From: Marinobacter sediminicola
Lineage (GTDB): Bacteria; Pseudomonadota; Gammaproteobacteria; Pseudomonadales; Oleiphilaceae
Direction: 5' to 3'
NCBI RefSeq assembly: GCF_031157525.1
Contig: NZ_JAVIXR010000009.1
Span: 62,001-126,000, forward strand
Length of the DNA stretch: 64,000 nt
Shown: positions 36,137-47,223 of the stretch, piece after piece
Position numbering within the stretch: the stretch's first letter is position 1
Layout: each line of letters starts with the position of its first letter
Notes under the pieces: model-generated
What the model saw: only the letters and a program-made list of their open reading frames with translations
The model's database searches: none
Told to the model about the DNA's origin: nothing
Translations under genes and position numbers: made by a program

Positions 36137-37012
36137 TCACTTCGCCTGCAGTGATTCACTCAAGTAGTCCAACAGCATCCGAACCTTCGGTGATAAATGG
36201 CGGTTGTGTGGGTAAATGGCCCAGATACCATCATCAGCCTCCTGGTAGGGCCCTAAAAGGCTGATCAGCTTTCCGGACGCCAGAGAAGGTTGAACATAGT
36301 AATCCGGCAGCTGCACAATGCCGATGCCTTTCAGAGCTGCGTCCAGTAAGGCCCACCCGCTATCACACATGATGTTGCCTTTGATCCGGATGTTTTGCGG
36401 TTTACCCATTACCTGAAAACGCCAGTAATCCAGATTTCCCTGAAGGCAGTTGTGCTTATCCAGTTCTGACAGGGAATGTGGAGTTCCGAAGGCCGACAGA
36501 TAAGCGGGTGAGGCGCACACATGCAGGGTTCTTGAGGATAAGCGTTTTGCCATCATGCTGGAGTCTTCGAGCTTACCCAGTCGTATTGCCAGGTCATAAC
36601 CGCCGGCCACCAAATCCAGTTTTTGGTTGGTCAGGTTGAGCTGTACTTGCAGTTCCGGGTAGCGCAGCACGAAATTGTTCACCAGCGGGGCGATATTCTT
36701 TTCGCCAAAGGTCACAGGGGCTGTCAGTCTTAACTGACCTTTGGGCACCATCTGCAAGTTGGTCATGGTGCGTTCCGCCTCTTCGAGGCCATCGAGCACT
36801 TGCCGGCATTGCTGATAGTAGATCTGCCCGGCTTCGGTCACCGAAACCCTGCGGGTGGTGCGGTAAAACAGCTTGGTTGATAGGCGGGCTTCCAGGGCAC
36901 TGACTTGCCGGCTAACTTGAGCGGTTGAAATGCCCAGCGACTTCGCTGCTGCAGTAAAGCTCTCTTCCTCCGCCACTGCCACAAACTCACTTACCCCTTC
37001 CCAAATATGCAT
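36137..37012 (-). CDS. LysR-family transcription regulator
   Basis: A 291-residue LysR-type regulator. The N-terminal winged helix (~5-65) has F-T-A-A-A-K-S-L-G-I-S-T-A-Q-V-S-R-Q-V-S-A-L-E split across the signature, and the effector-binding domain is at ~90-290. It is divergent from frmA-fghA across 196 bases and so is the likely regulator of formaldehyde detoxification, as LysR-type regulators control frm/adhC genes elsewhere. The shared spacer has AT-rich dyads but I could not fix a T-N11-A site. It resembles the subgroup that regulates with few effectors (GcvA/AaeR-like), which is only a weak hint. Confidence 0.9.
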   Translation of the reverse strand: MHIWEGVSEFVAVAEEESFTAAAKSLGISTAQVSRQVSALEARLSTKLFYRTTRRVSVTEAGQIYYQQCRQVLDGLEEAERTMTNLQMVPKGQLRLTAPVTFGEKNIAPLVNNFVLRYPELQVQLNLTNQKLDLVAGGYDLAIRLGKLEDSSMMAKRLSSRTLHVCASPAYLSAFGTPHSLSELDKHNCLQGNLDYWRFQVMGKPQNIRIKGNIMCDSGWALLDAALKGIGIVQLPDYYVQPSLASGKLISLLGPYQEADDGIWAIYPHNRHLSPKVRMLLDYLSESLQAK

Positions 37013-37142
37013 GGTCTGCTTCCCGTGCTGTCGTGTGAGCTCCTCTGGAAAGAGCTGGTGTTTTTGGAATTTGGCCGTCCTGATTGTTACTCACTGGTAA
37101 AGGTGAGTTTATATAATATGGGATTATCAACCAGGACGATAG

Positions 37143-38336
<1,194 letters not shown>

Positions 38337-38343
38337 CGAGGAG

Positions 38344-38370
38344 GGTCGCCTGGGCCTGGCACAGGCGACC
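38344..38370 (+). repeat. Hairpin between frmA and fghA
   Basis: GGTCGCCTG and CAGGCGACC are perfect nine-base arms with a nine-base loop. No T run follows. It may slow 3' decay or partially stop transcription between the two genes. Confidence 0.7.
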
Positions 38371-38389
38371 ATTTATCAGGGAGATTGTA

Positions 38390-39229
38390 ATGAATATTGA
38401 AAATCTTAGTCGAAACAAAAGTTTCGGTGGCTGGCACAAGCAGTACAGTCACCATTCAGAAACGCTGAATTGCGATATGCGTTTCGCTATTTATTTACCA
38501 CCGCAGGCAGCCAACGGTAACAAGGTGCCAGCCCTGTACTGGTTGTCTGGATTAACCTGCACCGATGAAAATTTCATGCAGAAAGCGGCTGCTCACCAAA
38601 TGGCTGCTGAATTGGGCGTCGCTATCATCGCGCCTGACACCAGCCCCCGCGGTGACGATGTAGCTGATGATGAAGCCTACGACTTGGGGAAAGGGGCAGG
38701 GTTCTATGTAAATGCCACTCAGGCGCCATGGAACCGGCATTACCGTATGTACGATTATGTGCTGAATGAACTGCCAAACCTGATCGAATCCGTTTTTCCG
38801 GTGAGTGACAAACGGTCAATTTTTGGCCATTCCATGGGTGGTCACGGTGCCTTGGTGTTGGCAATGCGCAATCCCGAGCGCTATCAGTCCGTATCGGCCT
38901 TTAGCCCAATCAGTAATCCAATGGATTGCCCTTGGGGTAAGAAGGCATTCACCGCATACCTGGGTGAAGATACCGACAGCTGGGCTGAGTATGACTCCAG
39001 CTTGCTGATGAAAAAGGCCACGCAGTTCGTGCCTGCTCTGGTAGACCAGGGTGAAGCCGATAACTTCCTGGTTGAACAGCTCAAGCCGGAAGCGCTGGAG
39101 GCGGCGGCAAAGGTGAGTGGCTATCCGCTGACACTGAATCGCCACGAAGGCTATGACCACAGCTATTACTTCATTTCCAGCTTCATTGGGGAGCACCTGC
39201 GCTTCCACGCTGAGCATCTGAACAAGTAA
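38390..39229 (+). CDS. fghA: S-formylglutathione hydrolase
   Basis: Hydrolyses S-formylglutathione to formate and glutathione, the second step after FrmA. The protein has 279 residues of esterase-D type alpha/beta hydrolase. The nucleophile Ser is in FGHSMGGHGAL near residue 147. The catalytic Asp is in Q-G-E-A-D-N-F near 225 and the His is in H-E-G-Y-D-H-S-Y-Y-F near 258. The W-L-S-G-L-T-C-T segment near the N-terminus is the family's oxyanion region. GGGAG precedes the ATG. The stop lies two bases from the convergent AraC gene. Confidence 0.95.
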   Translation: MNIENLSRNKSFGGWHKQYSHHSETLNCDMRFAIYLPPQAANGNKVPALYWLSGLTCTDENFMQKAAAHQMAAELGVAIIAPDTSPRGDDVADDEAYDLGKGAGFYVNATQAPWNRHYRMYDYVLNELPNLIESVFPVSDKRSIFGHSMGGHGALVLAMRNPERYQSVSAFSPISNPMDCPWGKKAFTAYLGEDTDSWAEYDSSLLMKKATQFVPALVDQGEADNFLVEQLKPEALEAAAKVSGYPLTLNRHEGYDHSYYFISSFIGEHLRFHAEHLNK

Positions 39230-39231
39230 TG

Positions 39232-40284
39232 CTAAGGGGAGGCACGGAACTGTTTCCGGTGCTCCCCCGGGCTTATTTCAAACCAGCGGCGGTAGGCTTT
39301 GTGCAAAGCCGCTGGGTTGGAAAAACCCAACAGCCAGGCAATTTCTGATAACGATGTATCTGTTTCCCTAATATAGTCTCTCGCCAACTGCTTTCTGGTT
39401 TCATCCATCAACTCTCTGAACCCTGTGTTTTCAGAAGCAAGCTGCCGCTGCAGTGTCCATGGTGTAACTCCCAACTTCGAGGCAATGGTCTCAAGGCTCG
39501 GTGTTTCTCCTCGAAATAACGGCGTTAACAGGCTCTTTACTCTATCGCCTGTCGTCCATCCTCTCTGAATCTCCCGCATTTCCACTTCGCACAGCAGCGT
39601 AAGCTTTTCATGTATTGCTGATTGTGCCTGTAGAGTGTCTTGTCTCCATATGTCTTGCCGCACCGTTATTCTGTTTGTGGCGGCCCCAAACTGTACCGGG
39701 CAGCGAAACCAGGCTTCAAACAGTTCATCCATACCAGTGGATGGGTATTCTATGGAAACTTTTTCCAGCACATCCCATTGCCCGCTCACCGTGCGTAGAA
39801 ACTGTGTCCAGGCACTCAGCACCGAGTCCACAACAAAGTAGTTAAACGCGTTGTAAGGCCGGATAGAGTAAAACTGGATCAGGCGTTTATCTGCCTCCAC
39901 TTTTGGTATGCCACGGCTATTACGGCTGGTCAGAAGGGAGTAGCGAATCAGTGTTTGTGCAGCTTTGCCGACAGTGCTGGCGCATTCACCTGCAAGCCCC
40001 GCCAGGCCCGCATCTACAGGTCTCGTCAAGGCGCCGATGCGCAGCCCCAGTGTGGTGTTGTTGCAAGCCTGAATGGCGGCATGCCCCAGTCTCATAAAAC
40101 GCGGAAGGCTGATACGAGTCTCAGGAGAGGAAAGCGTTTGTTCATTGAGCTGAAAGTGGCGACTTAGCTCCTGCACATTTACACCTTCAGCGTCGGCAGC
40201 CCGGAGCAGTACCGAAACATAAAGAACGCTGATATCGCCGAGGGGGTTGCGGTCCAGGGGTGGTTGAGGGGGAGGTGAGTTCAT
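39232..40284 (-). CDS. AraC-family regulator
   Basis: A 350-residue AraC-type regulator with an 'arabinose-binding' sensor region (~25-225) of the OruR/ArgR subgroup and a C-terminal double helix-turn-helix (~245-345; LGVTPWTLQRQLASEN and GFSNPAALHKAYRRWFEISPGEH). I chose the ATG at 40284 over an upstream TTG because the N-terminus then matches the usual length. It is divergent from fadH across 147 bases, so fadH is the likely target, possibly in response to unsaturated fatty acids. That is inference from position. Confidence 0.88.
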   Translation of the reverse strand: MNSPPPQPPLDRNPLGDISVLYVSVLLRAADAEGVNVQELSRHFQLNEQTLSSPETRISLPRFMRLGHAAIQACNNTTLGLRIGALTRPVDAGLAGLAGECASTVGKAAQTLIRYSLLTSRNSRGIPKVEADKRLIQFYSIRPYNAFNYFVVDSVLSAWTQFLRTVSGQWDVLEKVSIEYPSTGMDELFEAWFRCPVQFGAATNRITVRQDIWRQDTLQAQSAIHEKLTLLCEVEMREIQRGWTTGDRVKSLLTPLFRGETPSLETIASKLGVTPWTLQRQLASENTGFRELMDETRKQLARDYIRETDTSLSEIAWLLGFSNPAALHKAYRRWFEISPGEHRKQFRASP

Positions 40285-40368
40285 GTGGATTCGCCATCGG
40301 CTGTTATCTGGGGATAATAGAATGTTATTCACGGATATTGTTGAACGCAACCCGCATGGGTACTTTAG

Positions 40369-42501
<2,133 letters not shown>

Positions 42502-42535
42502 TCACAAAACGTTGCAGTTTTTACCTATGCATCGG

Positions 42536-42577
42536 AAACTCTCTGACTAGACTTGCAGTCTGTCAGAGAGTTTTTTT
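42536..42577 (+). terminator. Intrinsic terminator after fadH
   Basis: A perfect 12-base stem, AAACTCTCTGAC/GTCAGAGAGTTT, is followed by a run of Ts (seven in total, partly in the stem). It ends 18 bases before the next gene. Confidence 0.93.
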
Positions 42578-42595
42578 GATTTTGGGGAGTCTGTA

Positions 42596-43840
42596 ATGGT
42601 ATCTGCCCGCCAGGCAACGGATGATTATTCGGCGGTTTTCTTCATAGAGGGCAACGAGGTGGCTCGGCAGATGCGGGCCAGCGAGTTTGGCGCTTTTCTG
42701 GACGGCTACGTAGGGCTATCGGACCTTGCTGAAACCGATGTTAAAGCCGTTCTTGTGGAGCTTGGCGGCGACCTTCTTGTGCGCTCGCTGGTATTTTTTC
42801 GCATCTGGTTTGACGAAGAAGGCAGAGCTGACAGCAGCTGGAATGTGCCCATTGAAGAGCTGGCTCGCAAGGGTGCAAAAGGTCCGAATATGGGAGGCGG
42901 AGCGATTCGCCTTGTCTGTCGCAGTCTTTGCCCCGATCCCCAGTACGCTTCTGAGTTATGGGACCCGGATATGACACCGGGCAACAACCATTTCCAGCTA
43001 ATCCGAAAGGCGGTTAAAGCCAACGCCCTTAAATTTCGCCTTGTTGAGCCCGAAGAGGAGAATATCCCTGTGTTACAGGGCGGGGAGCAGGCCGCGGAAA
43101 TGGATGACGAATCCCGCATCGGCGCCGATCGGGCACGTCTTGCACAACTGATACGTGAACAGCGCCTTCGCATTAAAACCCTGCAAAGCGTGCACCGGGA
43201 CATGCTGTCTGAAGTGCACCGGGAACACCGGCTCGAGATCAAGACCCTGAGCAATGAAATGGCTGATCTGGAGCAAAAGTATGAGCGCCAGCGCTTAGGC
43301 AATGAGCAGTTGAAGCAGCGGTTGGCGGAGCGTAATCAGCAATATCTCAGCATGCAGGAGCAAATGGCTACCGCTAACCCTGAAGCCAGTCGGGGGGATG
43401 CCAACGCAACAGCGGAGTTGGTCTTGCTGAGGGAGCAGCTCGACCGTAAACAGCGTGAGCTGGAGCACCGGGATGAAAAACTTGTCGCTCTGGAGCAGGA
43501 AGTGCATGAACTTCGGAACCGTGAACCACCCGAAAACAGTATTATGGGGTACCTGAAATCTGAATCTGTTTTTCTGGTTGCTTACCACTCGGGTGTTGGT
43601 CACCTGACTGTGCCCTACCGGCAAATTGAAAACTACTTTGGTAACCCGACCGCTTATGCAGCGGAGCGTTGTGGCATGAACGAGCCGGCCTATCTTCAAT
43701 GGCTCGCCCACTACGAGAACCCGGTTTGTCAGCAGGCGCTCGACGGTGATACTTCCTGTGGTGAACCCTTGTTGAGAGTCAGCCAACCCGGGGAGTTTCA
43801 GCCTGGAGTCGACGACCGTTGCGAGAACCACCAACTCTGA
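42596..43840 (+). CDS. Coiled-coil protein of unknown function upstream of nadK
   Basis: A 414-residue protein not matched to a known function. The N-terminal domain (~1-150) is mixed alpha/beta and includes a stretch with G-G-G-A-I-R-L-V-C-R-S-L near 101-112. A long coiled coil runs at ~170-315, rich in Glu, Gln, Arg and Leu heptads. A small C-terminal domain (~318-414) has five or so cysteines and aromatic residues (Y-L-Q-W-L-A-H-Y-E-N). No signal or membrane segment is seen. GGGGAG precedes the ATG. A similar gene beside nadK exists in Pseudomonas as I recall it, which suggests conservation; its role is unknown. Confidence 0.8.
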   Translation: MVSARQATDDYSAVFFIEGNEVARQMRASEFGAFLDGYVGLSDLAETDVKAVLVELGGDLLVRSLVFFRIWFDEEGRADSSWNVPIEELARKGAKGPNMGGGAIRLVCRSLCPDPQYASELWDPDMTPGNNHFQLIRKAVKANALKFRLVEPEEENIPVLQGGEQAAEMDDESRIGADRARLAQLIREQRLRIKTLQSVHRDMLSEVHREHRLEIKTLSNEMADLEQKYERQRLGNEQLKQRLAERNQQYLSMQEQMATANPEASRGDANATAELVLLREQLDRKQRELEHRDEKLVALEQEVHELRNREPPENSIMGYLKSESVFLVAYHSGVGHLTVPYRQIENYFGNPTAYAAERCGMNEPAYLQWLAHYENPVCQQALDGDTSCGEPLLRVSQPGEFQPGVDDRCENHQL

Positions 43841-43944
43841 AACTAAACGGCCTGCTGAAGGGCGCGCAGAACAATTTTCAGTATCGGGGTGACTTTCGTT
43901 AGACTGTAGGCCAGATTGAAACAGGCGACACCACAGGATAATTC

Positions 43945-44829
43945 ATGGACCAGTTCAGAAACATAGGCGTCATCGGCCGGATGGGCAGCGTTAAGGTGGT
44001 TGAATCACTGCGCCAGCTTAAACAATATCTGGTCGCCAACCATTACCACGTTATCCTTGAGGAAGACACGGCGAGCATGTTGCCTGGCCACGGTTTGCAG
44101 GTTGCCAGCAAAAAGCTGCTTGGCGAGATCTGCGATCTGGTTATAGTTGTCGGCGGCGATGGAAGCTTATTGGGGGCAGCCCGGGAGCTGGCTAAGTCCA
44201 AGATACCTCTGCTTGGTGTTAACCGCGGGCGCTTGGGCTTTTTGACGGATATCTCGCCCGTTGATCTGGAAGAGCGTCTCGGCAAGGTGCTTGAAGGTGA
44301 GTACATTGAGGAGACGCGGTTTCTTCTTGATGGCAATGTAGAGCGTAATGGTCAGCCTTTGGGCTTTGGCACGGCTCTGAATGATGTCGTGCTACATCCG
44401 GGTAAATCCACCCGTATGATTGGCTTTGATTTGTATATCGATGGGCATTTTGTATACAGCCAGCGGTCGGACGGCCTGATTGTGTCCACCCCCACAGGAT
44501 CTACGGCTTATTCACTCTCAGCCGGTGGGCCGATAATGCATCCGAAGCTGGATGCCATTGTGCTGGTGCCCATGTTCCCTCATACCCTCAGCAGTCGCCC
44601 GATTGTGGTAGACGGAAAGAGTGAGATAAAACTGGTTGTCGGGGAAACCAATGAAACCTACCCGCAAATCAGTTTTGATGGTCAGATGAATATTGCCTGC
44701 GCGCCGGGCGATATCATCCGCATCGCCAAAAAGCCTTTCAAAATTCGGCTGATTCACCCTACCGACCATAATTTCTATGCCACCTGCCGCGACAAGCTTG
44801 GCTGGGCAAGTGAAATAGCAGCGAGTTGA
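43945..44829 (+). CDS. nadK: NAD kinase
   Basis: Phosphorylates NAD to NADP with ATP. The protein is 294 residues, the usual length. The catalytic GGDGS is at about 70-74, and the NRGRLGFLTD block near 95 and the GSTAYSLSAGGPI block near 180 are present. Residues D-G-L (near 170) and D-G-Q (near 245) fit the substrate site. AGGA precedes the ATG. The phosphoesterase gene begins two bases after its stop, so they are coupled. Confidence 0.97.
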   Translation: MDQFRNIGVIGRMGSVKVVESLRQLKQYLVANHYHVILEEDTASMLPGHGLQVASKKLLGEICDLVIVVGGDGSLLGAARELAKSKIPLLGVNRGRLGFLTDISPVDLEERLGKVLEGEYIEETRFLLDGNVERNGQPLGFGTALNDVVLHPGKSTRMIGFDLYIDGHFVYSQRSDGLIVSTPTGSTAYSLSAGGPIMHPKLDAIVLVPMFPHTLSSRPIVVDGKSEIKLVVGETNETYPQISFDGQMNIACAPGDIIRIAKKPFKIRLIHPTDHNFYATCRDKLGWASEIAAS

Positions 44830-44831
44830 TC

Positions 44832-45851
44832 ATGGCTGGAATTAAGCATACTGCAAGTCGTGGTTACGACATTATCGGCGATATTCACGGCTGTGCGAAT
44901 ACGCTTGCGATGTTGCTCGAGCAGATGGGATACAGCAAGGTGAATGGCGTATACCAGCACCGCCGGCGGCAAGCTGTGTTCATTGGCGATATTATTGATC
45001 GCGGCCCGAGAATTCGTGAAGCGCTGCACCTGGTCAGGAACATGGTCGAGCGGGGTTCCGCGCGTATTGTGATGGGAAACCATGAGTACAACGCCCTAGG
45101 CTACTGTACACGGGCGCGTGCAGGCAGTGGTAAAACATGGCTGCGGGAACATAACCCGCGACACGATCGCCTGATCCGGGAAACCCTGGAGCAGTTCGAA
45201 GCCTACCCTCACGAGTGGAATGACTTCCTTGAGTGGTTTTATACTATTCCCTTGTTTATCGAGGAAGACGATTTTCGTGCGGTTCACGCCTGCTGGGATG
45301 ACGAGCTCATTCAGAAGTTCAAGCAGGTCCAAGGCGGCGCCTGCATCGATGAAGATTTCCTGCACGCTTCTGCGGCAATCGATTCCTTTGCAGGGCAGGT
45401 TATGGACACCTTGTTGCGGGGCACAGATTTACGCCTTCCTCAGGGTGTAAAAATAACCGGGCGGGATGGCTACGTTCGAGAGTTTTTCCGTACCAAGTTC
45501 TGGGCCGACGATCCCCGCACCTATGCCGATGTAGTCTTCCAGCCTGACCCCTTGCCACCAGAAGTGGCGGGGCGGCTTCTTAGCGACGACGAGCGCAAGC
45601 AGCTGATCAGTTACCCGCTGGATGCGCCGCCGGTATTCGTTGGTCATTACTGGATGGACAGTGAGCCTGCGCCGCTTAAGTCCAACGTCGCCTGCATTGA
45701 TTTCAGTGCTGTGAAGTACGGCAGGCTGGTGGCGTACCGGATGGACGGCGAGCGAGAACTTTCCCCCGACAAGTTTGTTTGGGTCAATGTCGCTCGGGAT
45801 CATAAGGATTCCCCTGATTATCCCACCAGTGAGGACAGCGTCGCTCGCTAA
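44832..45851 (+). CDS. Calcineurin-type metallophosphoesterase
   Basis: A 339-residue cytosolic phosphoesterase. The metal-binding signatures are in order: D-I-H-G-C near 16-20, F-I-G-D-I-I-D-R-G near 55, M-G-N-H-E near 82, and V-H-A-C near 152 and V-G-H-Y-W near 270. The substrate is unknown; the order resembles PrpE/ApaH-like enzymes. The ATG at 44832 is two bases after the nadK stop and is preferred over an upstream TTG. It is in the nadK-phosphoesterase-rhomboid run found in pseudomonads, so the linkage is conserved. Confidence 0.87.
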   Translation: MAGIKHTASRGYDIIGDIHGCANTLAMLLEQMGYSKVNGVYQHRRRQAVFIGDIIDRGPRIREALHLVRNMVERGSARIVMGNHEYNALGYCTRARAGSGKTWLREHNPRHDRLIRETLEQFEAYPHEWNDFLEWFYTIPLFIEEDDFRAVHACWDDELIQKFKQVQGGACIDEDFLHASAAIDSFAGQVMDTLLRGTDLRLPQGVKITGRDGYVREFFRTKFWADDPRTYADVVFQPDPLPPEVAGRLLSDDERKQLISYPLDAPPVFVGHYWMDSEPAPLKSNVACIDFSAVKYGRLVAYRMDGERELSPDKFVWVNVARDHKDSPDYPTSEDSVAR

Positions 45852-45901
45852 CACGGCGGTCCGAGTTGTCAGTCTGAATAACCCGCGAGGCAAGGTAGAT
45901 T

Positions 45902-46765
45902 GTGTACCGAGTAAAGCAGTTAGATGCCAGTGTAGATCTTGGCGGGTTTAGCCAGTGGCTAAAGAGCCAGGGAGTGCCCCACAGAATCAGTGAAGAGGGC
46001 GGTTTCCAGGTACTGTGGCTGGAGCATTCAGAGCATGCCGAGCCAGTTTTGGAGGCTCTGGAGCGATTCCTTGCCGACCCGGGTATCCGCCAGGCTGTTG
46101 AGCACCAGAATCATTCGCCTGTATTCGTGGCAGGGCGATGGCAGCCGTCCCCTAGGCATGCGCCGCTGGTTCTTGGCATCATTGTACTGGGTGTGTTGAT
46201 GGCCTGGTTTACAAGCCTGGGCAGCAATCAGTTCACGTTCAGTCTGTTGATCATCGATCCCCGAGCTTACGACTGGAATCCCATGGCAGGGAGTCTGGAT
46301 GCGCTTTCGGCAACGCTTGCCAGTGGCCAAATCTGGCGGTTATTCACCCCTGACTTTCTGCACTTCAGCTGGACTCACATTGTTTTCAATTCCGTGATGC
46401 TGTGGTTTCTGGGTAGCCAGGTCGAATGGTTTGATGGGCGTGGCCGGCTTATTGTGCTTTTTATCGTTACTAGTCTTTTCTCCAACGTGTTGCAATACGT
46501 TGTGTCGGGGCCGCTTTTTGGTGGCCTTTCCGGAGTGGTTTACGGCATCCTCGGTTATTGCTGGCTGAGCCAGCGAACACATCCAAGATTCCAGTTCCCG
46601 CCCGCGCTGGTAACCTTTGCAGTAGTCTGGATGGTGATCGGGTTTACGCCCTTACCCGAGATGTTGGGGTTGGGGAGTATGGCCAATGAGGCGCATCTGG
46701 GCGGCTTTGTTGCTGGCTTGGCGATAGCGGCTATTTTGCCGGCTGGCAATAAACAGAAAGCATAA
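45902..46765 (+). CDS. Rhomboid intramembrane serine protease (GlpG-like)
   Basis: Cleaves transmembrane helices of other membrane proteins. The 287-residue protein has an N-terminal cytoplasmic domain (~1-85) like that of GlpG, and six membrane segments. The catalytic Ser is in F-G-G-L-S-G-V-V-Y-G near residue 210, and the His in A-H-L-G-G near 265. The L1-loop W-x-R-L-x-T-P equivalent is I-W-R-L-F-T-P near 143. GTG is the start codon with an AGGTAG upstream. A terminator-like hairpin begins just after the stop; it is best explained as the 3' end of a minus-strand RNA. Confidence 0.92.
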   Translation: MYRVKQLDASVDLGGFSQWLKSQGVPHRISEEGGFQVLWLEHSEHAEPVLEALERFLADPGIRQAVEHQNHSPVFVAGRWQPSPRHAPLVLGIIVLGVLMAWFTSLGSNQFTFSLLIIDPRAYDWNPMAGSLDALSATLASGQIWRLFTPDFLHFSWTHIVFNSVMLWFLGSQVEWFDGRGRLIVLFIVTSLFSNVLQYVVSGPLFGGLSGVVYGILGYCWLSQRTHPRFQFPPALVTFAVVWMVIGFTPLPEMLGLGSMANEAHLGGFVAGLAIAAILPAGNKQKA

Positions 46766-46849
46766 AAAAACCCCACCAGAGGTGGGGTATAAAAGAAGCT
46801 TATTGCTCCTGATGAGAGAGACCAAATGATACGACCGTCGTCATTTGGT
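46764..46849 (-). ncRNA. Candidate Fur-repressed small RNA (RyhB/PrrF-like architecture)
   Basis: A predicted minus-strand transcript of about 86 nt with no reading frame. Starting at the predicted +1 (46849), it forms a nine-base stem ACCAAATGA/TCATTTGGT (46821-46849) with an 11-base loop. About 33 unpaired bases follow (46788-46820), rich in C/U at the start and in U near the end. A perfect intrinsic terminator is next: CCCCACC/GGTGGGG with a three-base loop (46771-46787), then seven Us (46764-46770). The +1 sits seven bases after a TATCAT -10 that overlaps a near-consensus Fur box. Hfq could bind the U tract. The T run belongs only to the minus strand: on the plus strand the same hairpin has no T run. 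No known sRNA sequence was recognised and targets are unknown. It overlaps the last two bases of the rhomboid gene. Confidence 0.62.
46771..46787 (-). terminator. Terminator hairpin of candidate sRNA
   Basis: Read on the minus strand, CCCCACC/GGTGGGG with loop TCT is followed by seven Ts. It could also act weakly on the plus strand as a 3' hairpin for the rhomboid message. Confidence 0.85.
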
Positions 46850-46851
46850 AG

Positions 46852-46870
46852 GGCAATGATAATCATTATC
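46852..46870. promoter_or_regulatory. Fur box
   Basis: The site matches the 19-base consensus palindrome at 17 of 19 positions (GG at its left end, then CAATGATAATCATTATC). It overlaps the minus-strand -10. Iron-loaded Fur bound here should block transcription of the candidate sRNA. It is also 60 bases before the YeaC-like gene and could affect it. Confidence 0.9.
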
Positions 46871-46885
46871 GTTTGCATCTGTCAA
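46856..46885 (-). promoter_or_regulatory. Minus-strand sigma70 promoter of candidate sRNA
   Basis: TTGACA (complement of 46880-46885) is consensus, and TATCAT (complement of 46856-46861) matches five of six. The spacer is 18 bases. It is overlapped by the Fur box, the usual repression geometry. The spacer and -35 include an inverted pair CGTTTG/CAAACG. Confidence 0.78.
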
Positions 46886-46929
46886 ACGATTACTCTACTT
46901 TTTTATGAAGGTTTTTTCAGGAGAACCGG

Positions 46930-47223
46930 ATGACTTACGAAGAGCTTATCGAGCGACTCGATCCCAATGTTTATCAGAGTCTGAAACAGTCCATAGAACT
47001 CGGAAAGTGGCCGGATGGTCGCAAGCTAACGCCCCAGCAGCGGGAGATTAGCCTGGAGGCAGTCATTTATTACGAGAACCTGCATAACATCCCTGAGCAG
47101 GAGCGCGTAGGTTACCTTGATCGTGGAATCAAGGCTGGCACTGCATGCGACCCCTCCGTGCGTCGTAATCAGCCGGGCGAGAACAACGTCGATCCCAATC
47201 AGTTTGTTGAGGTCAAATCTTGA
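46930..47223 (+). CDS. YeaC-like DUF1315 protein
   Basis: A 97-residue soluble protein of the DUF1315 (YeaC) family, recognised by T-Y-E-E-L-I-E-R-L-D-P-x-V-Y near the start and the G-K-W-P-D-G-x-x-L-T-P-Q-Q-R-E block at ~28-42. Function is unknown in E. coli too. AGGAG precedes the ATG. Its stop overlaps the TTG start of the DUF2797 gene (TTGA), so the two are coupled. A Fur box lies 60 bases upstream, so it could respond to iron if its promoter is within 46870-46915; I saw none that is clear. Confidence 0.86.
   Translation: MTYEELIERLDPNVYQSLKQSIELGKWPDGRKLTPQQREISLEAVIYYENLHNIPEQERVGYLDRGIKAGTACDPSVRRNQPGENNVDPNQFVEVKS

Noticed and set aside
46771..46787. Ordinary plus-strand terminator of the rhomboid gene
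   Set aside because: The T run is on the minus strand; the plus side continues TATAAAAG. It better fits the end of a minus-strand RNA, though a minor plus-strand role is possible.
46788..46820. Small protein encoded by the candidate sRNA
   Set aside because: AGGAG occurs in it but no start codon follows at a useful distance.
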